From Ichthyophis bannanicus (taxonomy: Eukaryota > Chordata > Amphibia > Gymnophiona > Ichthyophiidae): a DNA stretch of 64,000 bases. The position numbers and the translations under genes were made by a program. The notes beneath the pieces were generated by a model. The model searched no databases, was not told the DNA's origin, and was given only the letters and a program-made list of their open reading frames with translations. Numbering within the stretch: position 1 is the first letter of the stretch; each line of letters starts with the position of its first letter. Of the stretch, positions 43,993 through 55,346 are shown piece after piece. The DNA lies in assembly GCA_033557465.1 (NCBI GenBank), contig CM066035.1:897605309-897669308 (forward strand), written 5' to 3'.

Positions 43993-46267
43993 CAGCTTCA
44001 CATAGAAACATTATGGCAGAAAAAGACCACATGGCCTATCTAGTCTGTTCTTCCATATCCATAGTCCCTTGTTTTCCTTTAGAGATCTTCTGTGTTTGTC
44101 CCATGCTTTCTTGAAGTCAGATACTCTCCTCTTCTCTACTATCTACCACTCTTTCCATAAAGAAATATTTCCAAGTATTACTCCTAAGTGTATCCCCTTT
44201 CACCCTCATCCTGTATCCCCTTGTAGTAGAGTTTGCTTTCAATTGAAAGAGGCTCTCCTCTTGTGCATTTATGCCGCGGAGGTATTTAAAAGTCTCTATC
44301 ATCTCCTCTGTTCTGCCTTTCCTCTAATATATACATATTAAGATCTGTAAGTCTGTACCCATATGCTTTATAACGAACAATTTTAGTAGCCACTCGCTGC
44401 AATGACCTCTATCCTGTGTATATGTTTTTGAAGGTTTGGTCTCCAGATTGCACACAATACTCTAAATGGGGTCACACCAAAAACCAATACAAAGGCACTA
44501 TCGCCACCTTTTTTTTTGTTGGCCATTCCTCTCCCTATGCACCCAAGCATCCTTCTGGCTTTCACCATCACCTTTTCTACCTGTTTAGCCACCTTAAGAT
44601 CATCAGAAACAATCACGCCCAGGTCCTGCTCTTCTTTTGTGGACAGAAGCACTTCACTCTCTATACTGTATCACTCCCTTGGACTTTTGCAGCCCAAATG
44701 CATGACCTTGCATTTTTTAGCATTAAATCTCAGCTGCCGAATTCTTGACCATCCTTCAAGGTTAGCAGGATCCCTTCTCATGTTATCTATTCCTTCCTGG
44801 GTGTCTACTCTATTGCAGATTTTGGTATCATCGACAAAGAGGCAAATCTTCGCTGACAGCCCATCCGCAATATCACTAACAAAGATGTTAAAAAGCAAAT
44901 CGGACCAAGGACACTACTGGTAACCACCTTCTCATCAGAGTGAGCTCCATTTACCTATACCCTTTTTTGTCTCCCACTTCATCAATTTCTAACCCAGTTT
45001 GTCACTTTAGGGTCCATCCCTAGAGTGCTCAGTTAGTTTACTTTAAATTGCCTGTGCAGAACAGTGTCAAAGGCTTTACTGAAATCTAAGTACACTATAT
45101 CTAGGGCTCTCCCTTGGTCCAACTCTCTGGTCACCCGGTCAAAAAAATCAGATTTGTCTGGCAAGACCTGCTTCTGGTAAACCTATACTGCCTTGGATCC
45201 TGCAATCCACTGGACTCCAGAAACCTCAAGATCCCCTTCACTGCTGTTCCTATTTGTGGGTGTTTTATGAGGTCTTGTTCCTGGCTCTTCATCTATGAAC
45301 ACAGAACAAAAATATTTGTTAAGCAATTCTGCTTTATCCTCATCAACGTCTACACATTCCTCCCCTTCACCCTTGAGTCAGGCAATATTACTTTTGCCCT
45401 TCCTCCTCTCACTAACATATCTGAAAAATGTCTTAACCTCCCATTTTATTGCATTGACTGTTTCTTCATCTTTTTGTATGTTTGCTTTCCTGACTACTTT
45501 CCCTGTTTCTCTAAGTTTTTCCAAATATTGATGCTTGTCTTTCTTTCTCCGTGATCTCTTGAATTTTGTGAAGGTCATCCTCTTTTTCTTTACCGTTTCA
45601 GCTATTTCTTTTGAGAACCATAGGGGTTTCCTTTTAATTTTACTTTTATGTATTTACCTTCTAACAAAAAGATTTGTTGTCCTTAAAATATCTCCTTTCA
45701 GTTTTGCCCGTTGATTTTCTACATTCCCCAAATGTTTCCATCCTGCTAAAACAACTCCTTGAGGTATTGTCCCATCTTGGCAAAGTTAGTTTTCCTAAAG
45801 TTTAAGACCCTTGCTTTTGAATGGATTTTATCAGTCCTAGTTCTCATACTGAATCACACCATCTGGTTGGTGATCACTGGATGCAAGTTGATCTCCCACT
45901 ATGACATCAGAAACACTTTACCATTGGTAAGCACCAAATCCAGTATTTATTTTATTTACATTCTCTTATATACCGTGCTATTCTGCATCAGTGCGGTTTA
46001 CATTGAACAAACTGAAATTACATTGAACAGGGCATTATAACTTGGAGATAACTATTTTACAGGGATCATGGGCTATGGAGGGTTAAGTGGCTTGCCCAAG
46101 ACCACAAGGAGCACCTGTGGGACTAGAAACTCCGGCCCAAGGTTGCTGTCCTCTAGTGGGATTTGAACCCCCAACCTTCCAGCCTGAAGTACCTTGCCCC
46201 AACCACTAAGCCACTCCTCCACTCCAGTATGGCTCCTTCATGTGTGGGTTCTCTTACCAATTGCCGG
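43993..46267 (-). mobile_element. CR1-type LINE (family A), 5'-truncated, inside L1, with SINE
   Basis: Tail CATAGAAAC at 44002-44010. On minus from the right: endonuclease end, the KKKDKHQYLEKLRE region (about 45530), RT with the YLDFSKAFDTV block (about 45070), LFVDDTKICN (about 44830), MHLGCK, and the GDMIETFKYLRGI block near 44300. Frameshifts and short losses, for example around 45210-45240. The SINE interrupts at 45947-46222. Confidence 0.8.
45947..46222 (-). mobile_element. tRNA-headed SINE, 276 bp, with 8-base target duplication
   Basis: TCCAGTAT flanks both ends (45939-45946 and 46223-46230). Minus 5' end: GGAGGAGTGGCTTAGTGG (A box), then GGGGGTTCAAATCCCAC (B box), as in a tRNA gene; the body is shared with 6901-7190; the tail has AAACCGCACTGATGCAG, TATATAAGAGAATG and an AAAT-rich 3' end. 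RNA polymerase III promoter boxes are expected from the family. Confidence 0.9.
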
Positions 46268-46450
46268 AATAGGGGAGATTTAACTCCTTCAAAAACACTT
46301 TGTAGAATTTAGCTATGATGTGATTTGGACAAATGTGAAAAGCCATTAAGATATGAAAAAGGATAACACAGGTACCCATTGTCAACAGCGGCCATGTGCA
46401 TGCTAGGGGCCTGACAAAACCCATTCCTGACTTTTGCAAAGATTCCTGCA
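46268..46450 (-). mobile_element. L1 ORF2 RT fragment (upstream part)
   Basis: Minus: HIIAKFYKVFLKELN, matching the L1 block 'GPDGFxxEFYKxF'. Continues at 43990 with KLFNII, showing that the CR1-A between them is an insertion. Confidence 0.65.
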
Positions 46451-49185
46451 GCCTCCATTGGAATGTATTGTACTTCCCATTTCCAAAAAAATCAATGCAA
46501 CATTTTTTTAAAAAGCCGAGAGGAGGAAGGGGTTGTAGAACTCAGTAGCGGACTCCTAGAAGTCCCTTTTTTCTGTTTCCAAAAAAGATAGAGAAAACTT
46601 TCAGATCTACATGCTTGAAATGTATAATGTAACAGAGCCCCAAGTGGCAGGCTGAATGTACTGCGGGGCGCCATTTCTGCCACAGCGTTGATGTAGAATT
46701 CCAGGGAGTCCTGCTGATGTAGATCACTTCCACCTCTGTTTTCATCACCCCTAGATTCCTGCCAGGTTAATAATTTCTCTGTTCATGTGTCTTTTCTTTC
46801 CTCTCTCTGTCTGTCCCTCTCTTTTGCTCTTTTTGTGTGTCTGTTCCCACATTGTTTTTTCACTTTGGAGTAGGCTACAGGTGACAGCAGCAAACATTTC
46901 CTGCCGGTCCACGTGCCTCCTGAGTACCGCAGTTGTCTGCTGTGGGGCAGAGTACGTATTTGCCTTTGTTACACCTTCTACTAATGAAAGTAAGTGTGAC
47001 GAGGCTTATTTTGAGCTTTCGTGTGCTGTTTTTTCGTGCAGACTGAATTTGGCAGTGTTGTGAACGTCTTCTCGTATTTTCCCTGAGAGCAATGTTGCAG
47101 AGTGAGTGTGCTGAATCTTGCTATATAGATCTTTCACCACACAGAAGAATTTTGTGGTTTTGTAAAATAATTCCTAAACAAGTCACCACTTCTTGGGTGA
47201 GAATGGTTGCTGGTAGCGCTTAAGGAGTTCACCTTCAGACACTGGAAACAGACTTCTCGTATGGGGCCAGTAATAGCTGGATGGCCTTAGTTTTAGAGGA
47301 TCACTCCTTTGCACTCCAGTCAAAACCAGTCCTCTTCAGGAATATGTTCCAACCCAAAGGAAATTTTACTGACCAAAAGGTGAAAACAAAATCTGCCAGA
47401 CGGAGGGGGAAATGTAGAATATTCTAAGGAAATCAAAGCATGTAAGTTCCACAATTGCTAGTCATCAGCATTTATTCACATCTAAAGCTGAAAAAACAGA
47501 CTGATGTTCAAAAGCACTTCTTCAGTTGGCGGTGGCAACACTGACCGCATCAGTACTATTATAAAACAGTGTAAATTTGGTCATTTTATTTGCAAAATGG
47601 CCAAAGTTTTATATGTCCAGAAAGTAGGGAGTGTTTGGAGTAGGTCGAGGACAGGAAAAAATCTTACACATTCAGTGGTGAAATTCGGCTGCTGAATGTA
47701 TAAGATATCCGTGGAAGTGCTGACGCCTAAACAGAAGCCACAACTCTAAATAGATCATCGCCTGTTTAAAATTATATGTGAATTTTCAGAGGTGTAAAGA
47801 AAACCTGCTGCCTGGCCCCCAGCCAAGGACCGTCGCTGCGTGATTGATTGTATGTGAAGAGCGGATGTAAAACAGGGGGAAATATCCTAACTTGGGTTTC
47901 AATTGAGCTGAGAATACAAAGGTGCATGAGGCAACTTCTAGGTCATAAGAACAAAACTAAAAAGGCACCTTCTCATACAGTACACGATCACAAATGTAAC
48001 TTCAGTAGTTTTTAATTGTGGTAATATTCAGAAATCATAGCCTGATGGAGTCGAGCAGTGCACCAAATCAGAGTGAAAATACCGAGGTGATAGAGCAGAT
48101 GGACTGATCGTCTTTTAGGAACTCTCCTCAAGAGACCCCATAGGGTGGAGGGACAAGGAAACCACCAAAGAGGATTTGAAGAAAAGGATTTTTAAAATCC
48201 TTTCCATGTTGCTCTTAAAGCTGCTGCAGTGGAGGGAAAGCGAGGATAGGCTGGGAGTCAACTCCGCAGCGTTCGCCAGAAGACCTCTTTGGCCGTTGCG
48301 AGGTTAATTCAGGTCACTCACAACATTCTTCTGTCCCTGGGAACTTGAAAGAGAATTTTGGATCACTTTTAGGAAAACTTGGCCATTCCTTTGAAGAGGT
48401 CGGGATCAGCGTTCCAGCTAAGCTGATAAGAGGAGGTGTTGCAATAGCACACTTACAGCAACTAAAAACACGATATCATATCACCTTTCCTTACTGGGGA
48501 CAGCATGGCTGGAGGTCTCCCCTCACAGCTCGGCAGAAATATTGGTCAGGATAGAAGGAAGGAGCTCTTCCTGGTGCTTATAGTGGCCTGGTGGTTCTTG
48601 TGCTGCAGTGCTGTAGACTGTTGGTTCTAGCTTTTACATTTGTGGATTGCTGATATAAATCACAAAGCCTCCCATCTGTTTGTGCTGCTTTCGTTTTTCC
48701 AAATTATTTGCCCTGCTTTCAACAGGCCCTCTTTCATGGTCTTGCCAAGACTGTGCGAGTCCTGAGCAGATCTGCTCAGGGAATGTTCTCAGAAAAAAAC
48801 ATTCTACAAGTGTGTTACTTTCCGATGTGAAGCGATATCATAGGAGCAATTTTAGGACTATTAAACTCATGCTATAGCATCCATGGTGGGTTGACTGGTT
48901 AATTATTACTATATTATGGTCTGGGGGAGAGAATGCCTGCCTGGTCAGGCTCCAGCAGCCACCGGATGTGAGTGAGGGAGACCTGTTTTTGTGTTTAATA
49001 GATTTTATCACTGTGGAAAGATTCCTTCTTTACTGACTGACTCTCATATCTGAAGTGGTGCTGTCTGTTTGCATAAGGGTCCAGCTTGACTTCCACCCCC
49101 ACACAAATAGGAAATCCGCACTGGGCATGAGAGGGGGCGGGAGCACAAATAGCCCTGCAGTGCTGGAGATTTAGAGAAATGCTTC
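46451..49185. other. Intron, apparently unique
   Basis: No mobile element recognised. One exon-like segment at 46874-46951 was considered and rejected. Short open frames (48345-48554, 48680-48877) have no family resemblance. Confidence 0.4.
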
Positions 49186-49189
49186 AGGG

Positions 49190-50690
49190 CTGTTTGAAGT
49201 AATGGCCGCTGTGGCCCTGAAGAGGGACAGCAGAGGTGGCAATGAGCTGCCTTTGGATCATTGACTCTCTAGTCAACCGCTTAGTTGCCTTATGGTCGCA
49301 CCGGCCCTGCCTGTCATGGTTTCTGTAGAGATCATCAAGTAGGGATACAAGAACTGTCTTTGTTCTGTACCCAGTCTGAAACCAGATTGATATGGGTCTA
49401 GCCAGCTTCTTTCTTTTAGTCAATAATTGAGTTGAAAGCAGACTGACTGTGTAATATGAGTTTTCCCAGAAAAGATATGTTTGATACCGACTGGTAGTCA
49501 GGGCTGGCGCTACCATTATGTGAAACTAGGCAGTTGCCTAGAGCGCCGGCCCTCCGGGGGCGCCCATTGCCACCGCTGTCACCTCTCTTGGGAAAGGGTA
49601 AAAGCCGCACGTTGCTTATCTTTAAACTTCAGTGCTGCATGGCTGTTTGCTTCTGCCCCTCTTATGCCTGCTTCTGCAAACAGGAAGTTAGCATTGGGCA
49701 TTGGAAGCAAACAGCCCTGTGGCGCTGAAGTTTAAAGGTTAACGTCATGGTATAGTTTGCGGCCATTGCTGCTGGTGCCTGTCCGCTGACAGCGACAGTA
49801 ATGAGTGCCGGAGGGGGGTGCAATGGATGAGGTTCATCTAGGGTGCCTCATCTCCTTGTGCCGGCCCTGCTGGTAGTTTTTCGACTTATCCAGATCAAGA
49901 GGGTTCTTTTTCAGGAGGGGGAACACCACAGGCCTTTCTAGTACTCTTTGCAGCTGCCCTGCCACAAGAGAGGAGTTCATAATTTTTGTGGCCCCATTCA
50001 ATGAGGCCCCTGCTAGCTAGCTGTATTATCTTTGCTGGGCAAGGATCAAGGGAGCAGGATGTCTGCTGTAGACCTTTCAAGATGTTTTGAAGACCCTCCT
50101 CCATTACCTGAGTGAATGAGTCCAAGATGACGGTGCATGGGGATGACATGGAAGTCTTTAGCTAGTGGTAGGCTTCTTTAGCTAGTGGTAGGCTCAGTGC
50201 GAACGGTCTGTAGGCTCTTAGGGAGACCTTTAATTTTTCAGGGAACGTACATTGCAAAATCATTGTGACTGGGAAGATTAATTCTGTTGTGGGGGTTGCA
50301 GTACACTGTTTACTAGTTTTGAGTAGCTGCTTGGTTGAATTTGCACCCTGATCAGTACTATTGCAAGTATTGTTTTTTGGCAAACATTAAGGCTTAGTGA
50401 TACGTTGTCATGTGTTTCCTACAATTTGATCTATCCTTGTCCAGGTAAGATTTACGCCATTTCCTTTCCAGTTAATCTCCTTGACATTTAAGGACCCTTG
50501 GTTGGGGGAAAACTAAGGGGAACATTTGCGTGTAGGACATAAAACCTTATTTTTTGTGGGACCGTTTTTCTAAGATCTTGGCTACTTGTGTATTCCAAAG
50601 GTCAATACTGTAGTCGTCTTTTCATCCAGATGGGGGTTGGACAGGGCTTCTAGGAAACTCTCAGTAATCAGATTTCTTGTATCTCTAATT
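49190..50690 (-). mobile_element. L2-like LINE, RT fragment, with hAT MITE inside
   Basis: Minus, from the right: LERKWRKSYL (about 50480), KNNTCNS...KQLLKT (50330-50380), LKGLQQTSCSLDPCPAKII (about 50050), DYQSVSNISFLGKL (across the MITE), then FQTGYRTKTVLVSLLDDL (about 49340). These are the L2 pre-RT and RT finger blocks in the right order. Decayed and truncated at both ends. Confidence 0.7.
49499..49869. mobile_element. hAT-type MITE, 371 bp
   Basis: Exact 8-base target duplication CTGGTAGT at 49491-49498 and 49870-49877. Ends CAGGGCTGGCGC and, in reverse, CAGGGCCGGCAC. Eight-base duplications and CA(G/A)GG-type ends are typical of hAT elements. No transposase; non-autonomous. Confidence 0.8.
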
Positions 50691-50737
50691 TCTTTCCAGA
50701 CTCAGATAGTGCCCTTCTGATTTAGGGTGTTTTTTAT

Positions 50738-51154
50738 AGAAATCCAAGGGAATTGTATGTGATAGGGGGCGAGAGGTTGGTGTGCAAAGACCCAGAGAAG
50801 GACCTTGGAGTGATTGTTTCTGGGGATCTCAAGGTGGCGAAATAGTTTGACAAGGCGGTAGCAAAAGCCAGAAGGATGCTGGGTTGCATACAAAGAGGAA
50901 TTACCAGCAGAAAGGAAGAGGTACTAATGCCACTGTACAAGTCGCTGGTGAGGCCTCACTTGGAATATTGTGTTCAGTTTAGGAGACCATATCTCGCAAG
51001 GGATATAAAAAGACTGGAAAGGGTTCAGAGGAAGGTGACCAAAATGATTTGGAGCCTGCGTCAGGAGACGTATGATAAGAGACTTGAAGACCTAAATATG
51101 TACACTCTGGAGGAGAGGAGGGACAAGGGAGATATGATTCAGACCTTTAAATAC
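50738..51154 (+). mobile_element. CR1-C, first part (before the Gypsy element)
   Basis: Begins with the post-MHLG region (AATCCAAGGGAATTG, also seen at 3209) and runs through [31 protein letters not shown] and LEERRDKGDMIQTFKY. It then meets the LTR. The coding text resumes at 57281. Confidence 0.85.
51151..51154. repeat. Target-site duplication of the Gypsy element, left copy
   Basis: ATAC, repeated at 57277-57280. Four to five bases is usual for Ty3/Gypsy integrases. Confidence 0.8.
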
Positions 51155-52605
51155 TGTGGTGAGGAATGCTCTCCAGAAGAGATGGAGATAGGGGAAAATC
51201 CTGGTAGAAGTAATGAAACAGCACTAGCACACAGGATTTCCAATGCAGAGTTGGAAAAAACACAGCTCTCTGCTGAGCACAGGACACGTCCCAGCTCAGG
51301 GGAGGAGACAGGCTTCTGCACTGATTGGGCACGCTCAGGGGAAGGTCAGGGTGTGCCGGGAAATGAAGCCCTTTTAAATCCCCAAGCAGAGAGGGAAGAG
51401 GAGAGAAGGAAAGGAGAAAAGGAGGAAAGAGAAAAAGAGGGAAAAGGAAGGAGGAAAACGCTAGAACCCTGGAGCAAGGCAGAACCTTGGAGCAGTAAAC
51501 CTTAGAGCCAAGCACACTCTAAGAAAGAACCTTACTACAAGGTAGAGCCTGGGCGTGGGAACGCTAGCAAATTCAGCACGTGGAAAGAAGGTATCTGGTC
51601 TGGTAGCAAACAAGGCTACAGAAGCAAGGAAGTGAAGCAGGAAGAAAGCTTTTCAAAGAGAAATTCACAGAGCAGAGTAAATAGCAGTAAGGCTGCTGAG
51701 TTTTTGAACCAGAGAGACTTCTGGAGGAAAGGTGCCAGTTCTTATTCAAACCCTGCTAAAGGTAAAGCTGACTTTTCTACTTTTAATGCTTTACTAGAGA
51801 AACCTTTTATTTGTGCTAACCTTCACAACGTAAACCCAGCTGCAGAAGCTGATAGCAAGTGGGGGAAGGGTGTTACCCTTACCAAAGACTTTCACCCGAA
51901 TAAAGAGCACTTACAGGCTGAATTGCTTTTAAAACAGTTTCAAGAGTTTCTGGAACTGAGGTCAGGGAAGCTTAGCAGGCCTGACAGAGACAGCGATAGC
52001 CTTAGCTCGGATGAATGCATGCAAGTGGATAATTACCTGCCTGCCTTAGAAGGAGACCCTTCTCCAATGGATTGCTCAATCTGCCTCAAAGAGGACAGCA
52101 ATGTAAGAAACCCGTGAACACTGTATGAAAAGAATACAGGGAGTTTGCTGTACTTGCTGCCAAGCTAAAACATTTACAAATTGTTTTCATTTGTTGTTTT
52201 GAGAAGCCATGCTGTGGAAGGAACAGCTGTTTGTTTGGTGCTGCAATAATTCTGAAAGACCACATGAGGCACTGCTGAGTTAAAGCTGCTGTGATTGTGA
52301 AGAGCCAAGTAGAAGCTAACTTAATTTCAGTTGTACTTCCTATGTTCCTGGTTTCAGCTGTTTGGGTTGAAGTTGCACCTTTTGTGTTCTGTACCATTGA
52401 ATTTTGATGCGCTGGAAAATATCCCCACAACAATAAATTTCTTGCAGCCTTACCATTCGTGTCACGACTACAATTTAATCCTGAAGGAAATACAAGTACA
52501 CTACGAGTCCCAGAATTCCCAGGGACCAGTACAAGCTTTATTCGTCAGGGACATTACAAGGCCACTCCTGCCTGTAAGCTCTCGGGCCCGGGCAGGAGCG
52601 TCGCA
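51155..52605 (+). repeat. 5' LTR
   Basis: Starts TGTGGTGAG and ends GCGTCGCA. Carries the same long frame as the 3' LTR (from ATG at 51182 to 52117) but with one TAG at 51503-51505 where the 3' LTR has TGG. A possible polyadenylation signal AATAAA occurs at 52433-52438. It has about 12 bases near 52433-52446 that the 3' LTR lacks. Confidence 0.9.
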
Positions 52606-52607
52606 AG

Positions 52608-52625
52608 TGGCGTAGTCTTGAGGAT
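52608..52625 (+). promoter_or_regulatory. Primer binding site (candidate)
   Basis: Begins TGGCGTAGTC two bases after the 5' LTR. Primer sites start with TGG because tRNAs end in CCA. I could not identify the tRNA. Confidence 0.5.
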
Positions 52626-52882
52626 ACCGCGCAGGCGCTAAAAGCGGCAGCGCCAGAGGATCTGCAGGAGACAACTTCCCAAGAGGAGCCCAGCTGTGGA
52701 GCGTCCAAGAAGGGGGAAGAAAGGCAGTACCAGGAGACTACAGCCCTCGTCATTACTGACAAACGTGAAGCATCACCTGAGCCAGGTAAAGGGTATCCAC
52801 CTGGGAGAGGTTAGGATACCAGGGCAAGGGTGAAGGCTAGGCCCTGATTAAGAAAAAAAAAAAAAGGGGGGGGGGGGTTTGT

Positions 52883-54109
52883 GTGTTTGTGGTATCACAC
52901 TTTGGTCTTTGTTTTTGTGTGCTTGCAGAAATACCAAAGATGTCTCTTGAATCGCAAGAGGTCTTCAAATGGATGGCAGCACAATTCGAAAAACAAAGGG
53001 ACTTGGCTTTAGAAACCCAAGAGAGGAACGCGGCGAGCATCCGAGCTCAACAGAAGCCTTTGTTGGAAATGCTGGGGACATGGTTATCCGAGCAAAAGAA
53101 GCGGACTGAGCCACCAGTTACACCACCAGGTTTATCTGCGCCAGCTTCTCTGAGTTTGCAAACTGGGACCATGTTTAACTTTGGTCAGCTCACTGACACT
53201 GATGATATCGATGATTTCATCGAGGGTTTTGAGAGAGTGGCTTACCTTAGTACTTGGCCAAAAGAACACTGGGCCATGCGCTTTGCGGCATCCCTTACTG
53301 GGGAAGCTTTGGCCGCTTATAGAGCCATGCCACCCACACTCGCAGAAAATTATGATGAGCTTAAGAAAGCGGTCAGAGAAAGACTAGGGCTCACACCGCT
53401 AGTCTATCATAATCTTCTGAGAGCTGTGAGGCTAAAGACAAATGAGACCCCAAAAGCCTTGTGTCATAGGATACGCACTCTAATGAATAAGTGGCTAAAT
53501 TCAGAAGAAAGGTCCAAAGAAGCTATCATAGATAGTCTCGTATTGGAGCAGTATATGAATGCTTTGCCTACGGAGATCTGTACCTTTCTGATTTTACAGA
53601 GCTGTAAAACCCCGCAAGAGGCTATTATGCTTTCTGAACGCTTCATGGAGGCAAAATTAGTGGCCCGTGAAGGTGGTAGTGCTCCCAAGGGTGCAGCAGT
53701 AAGTGGATCAGAAAGGAGCTGGAGGTTAAATGAGGAATCAGTAAAGATGTGTATGCCAACAGTGAAAGGTCCTGTAACCAAGAAAAAATGTTTTAAATGT
53801 GCTAAAGAGGGCCATGTGCAGAGGGATTGTTACGTGAAAACAGCATTGGTAGCAGAAAATTTTCAGAATGGTAGAGAGGGTTTTCTACTCACAGTGGAGG
53901 TGCAGGGAATTGCTACCACAGCGCTATTGGACTCAGGAGCTGAGCAAACCATGTTGTCAAAAGCGCTCTGGCAGCAGATAGAAGCCACAGGAATAGCAGT
54001 TCAGCCTATATGCACAGTTAAAATTCGGTGCATTCATGCAGGCATTTCACTCTACCCGGTTTATAACCTCCAAGTAAAAGGGTTGGGGCAAACAGAAAGA
54101 TTCCCATAG
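52883..54109 (+). CDS. Gypsy gag with SCAN-like segment, zinc knuckle and start of protease
   Basis: 408 codons; the likely start is Met20 (ATG at 52940), as the first residues are hydrophobic and precede MSLESQEV. A capsid-like region covers about residues 95-260. SKEAIIDSLVLEQYMNALP followed by SCKTPQEAIML resembles the SCAN domain pattern (KEQILELLVLEQF, LP, GEEAVTL). Zinc knuckle CFKCAKEGHVQRDC (CX2CX4HX4C) near residues 300-315. Aspartic protease start: ALLDSGAEQTML, with DSG in place of DTG. The frame stops at 54109, before the protease end, so a frameshift is needed to continue. Confidence 0.85.
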   Translation: MFVVSHFGLCFCVLAEIPKMSLESQEVFKWMAAQFEKQRDLALETQERNAASIRAQQKPLLEMLGTWLSEQKKRTEPPVTPPGLSAPASLSLQTGTMFNFGQLTDTDDIDDFIEGFERVAYLSTWPKEHWAMRFAASLTGEALAAYRAMPPTLAENYDELKKAVRERLGLTPLVYHNLLRAVRLKTNETPKALCHRIRTLMNKWLNSEERSKEAIIDSLVLEQYMNALPTEICTFLILQSCKTPQEAIMLSERFMEAKLVAREGGSAPKGAAVSGSERSWRLNEESVKMCMPTVKGPVTKKKCFKCAKEGHVQRDCYVKTALVAENFQNGREGFLLTVEVQGIATTALLDSGAEQTMLSKALWQQIEATGIAVQPICTVKIRCIHAGISLYPVYNLQVKGLGQTERFP

Positions 54110-54119
54110 CGGTAGTACC

Positions 54120-54624
54120 GAGGCTACCCCACAATATAATTTTGGGGAGAGACTGGCCATACTTTCATAAAGGTATGGAGCAGGGCCTATGTTCCAAGGA
54201 AGCTATGGTGTCTACAAGAGCCCAGAATAAGACCCTAGAAAAGGACGAAGAGCTGTCAGAAGAGTCCCTGGAAAGTCTTCCCTCACATGAGGACCTGATA
54301 GCTACCCCCAGAGATAAAGTTAAAAAAAGTAAAGGGGAGAAGCGTAGGGAGAGACAAACTCGCTCGCAGCATAGGGCGGAAGCATATGCTGGGCAAGAGT
54401 TGCCGTGGGTACCAGAGAAATTAGTTGGGAAATTCCCTACATTCCCCAGCGAGCAACAAGCCAATCCCGCTCTAAGTCAGGCATTTAAGTGGGCCCAGAG
54501 TGAAAAAGATACCCTACCAAAATGTCTTATGGATACGGGGATACTTTATAGGGAAAGTAAAGATCCCTATACCGGGGATACCCGTAAACAGGTGGTGGTG
54601 CCAGCAACTTTTTTAAAAATCTAG
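54120..54624 (+). CDS. Gypsy pol: protease end and linker (partial)
   Basis: IILGRDWP (54134-54157) is the C-terminal protease block (hydrophobic-hydrophobic-Gly-Arg-Asp). A charged, probably unstructured linker follows (KDEELSEESLESLPS, KKSKGEKRRERQ), then TLPKCLMDTGILYRESKDP, the segment before the integrase zinc finger. It ends with TAG at 54622, one frame away from the integrase. No RT motif (YxDD, LPQG) lies in this stretch. Confidence 0.75.
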
Positions 54625-54626
54625 TT

Positions 54627-55325
54627 TTGAGGTTGGCACATGACCATCCAGTTGGGGGACACAAGGGCACCCAAGGAACCCTAGATCAGATCTTGGCAAG
54701 GTTCTATTGGCCAGGCGTCTTTAAAGAGACTGCCAAGTTCTGTGAAGCCTGTCCGGTGTGCCAGCGAGTTTCTGCGGTCCATCCTAGGGAGGTGCCCATG
54801 ATATCATCTCCTGTAATCACTGAACCGATCCATAGAATAGCTATGGACATTGTAGGTCCTTTAACTAAAACTCCCCGTGGATTCCAGTATATTTTAGTGG
54901 TTGTTGACCAAGCAACAAGGTTCCCTTGGGCCATGCCGCTGCGCACCATATCAGTGAAGGTGGTGGCGGGAGAGCTCATAAAGTTATTTTGCGAAGTTGG
55001 CTTCCCTCGCGAAGCCCTCACGGACAGAGGAAGTAACTTTATGTCAAAGTATTTAGCGCAGGTATGGGATGTGTTTGGCATCCACCACATAAAGACCTCG
55101 GCCTACCATCCCCAAACGAATGGCCTCATAGAGAGGCAAAATCAAACCCTCAAAAGAATGTTGCGCCGCAGTTTGGAAGGAGATATGGCTAACTGGGACA
55201 CAATGCTCCCCTTTGTCCTATACGCATGCAGGGAGAGGAAACAGTCATCCCTAGAGACAGCGCCATACGAGTTGCTGTATGGCTGCTCCCCTCGGGGTGT
55301 GTTAGACATTCTGAGAGAGCGGTGA
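54627..55325 (+). CDS. Gypsy integrase: zinc-binding and catalytic core
   Basis: HHCC domain: HDHPVGGHKG then CEACPVCQ. Core: MDIVGPL (Asp), LTDRGSNF (Asp) and, 35 residues later, Glu of NGLIERQNQ, so the D,D35E triad is complete. The end block LETAPYELLYG is typical for Gypsy. There is no ATG at its beginning, so it is normally part of a polyprotein. A TGA at 55323 is followed by further in-frame coding sequence. Confidence 0.9.
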   Translation: MRLAHDHPVGGHKGTQGTLDQILARFYWPGVFKETAKFCEACPVCQRVSAVHPREVPMISSPVITEPIHRIAMDIVGPLTKTPRGFQYILVVVDQATRFPWAMPLRTISVKVVAGELIKLFCEVGFPREALTDRGSNFMSKYLAQVWDVFGIHHIKTSAYHPQTNGLIERQNQTLKRMLRRSLEGDMANWDTMLPFVLYACRERKQSSLETAPYELLYGCSPRGVLDILRER

Positions 55326-55346
55326 GTAGAACCGGATATAAAGGAA

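Noticed and set aside
46120..46222. tRNA gene on the minus strand
   Set aside because: A and B boxes are present, but the body and target duplication show it is a SINE head; the cloverleaf is not intact.
46874..46951. Candidate MAP3K15 exon (78 bases, phase 0-0, AG acceptor and GTACGT donor; product reads ATGDSSKHFLPVHVPP at its start)
   Set aside because: Spacing of F, P, V and P is loosely like the expected next ASK3 segment, but identity is far below that of the two accepted exons, and the rest of the expected block (CCESD and onwards) is absent. Probably chance.
50876..51505. 209-codon open frame
   Set aside because: It is a chance read-through from CR1-C ORF2 into the 5' LTR of the Gypsy element; the two parts are described separately.
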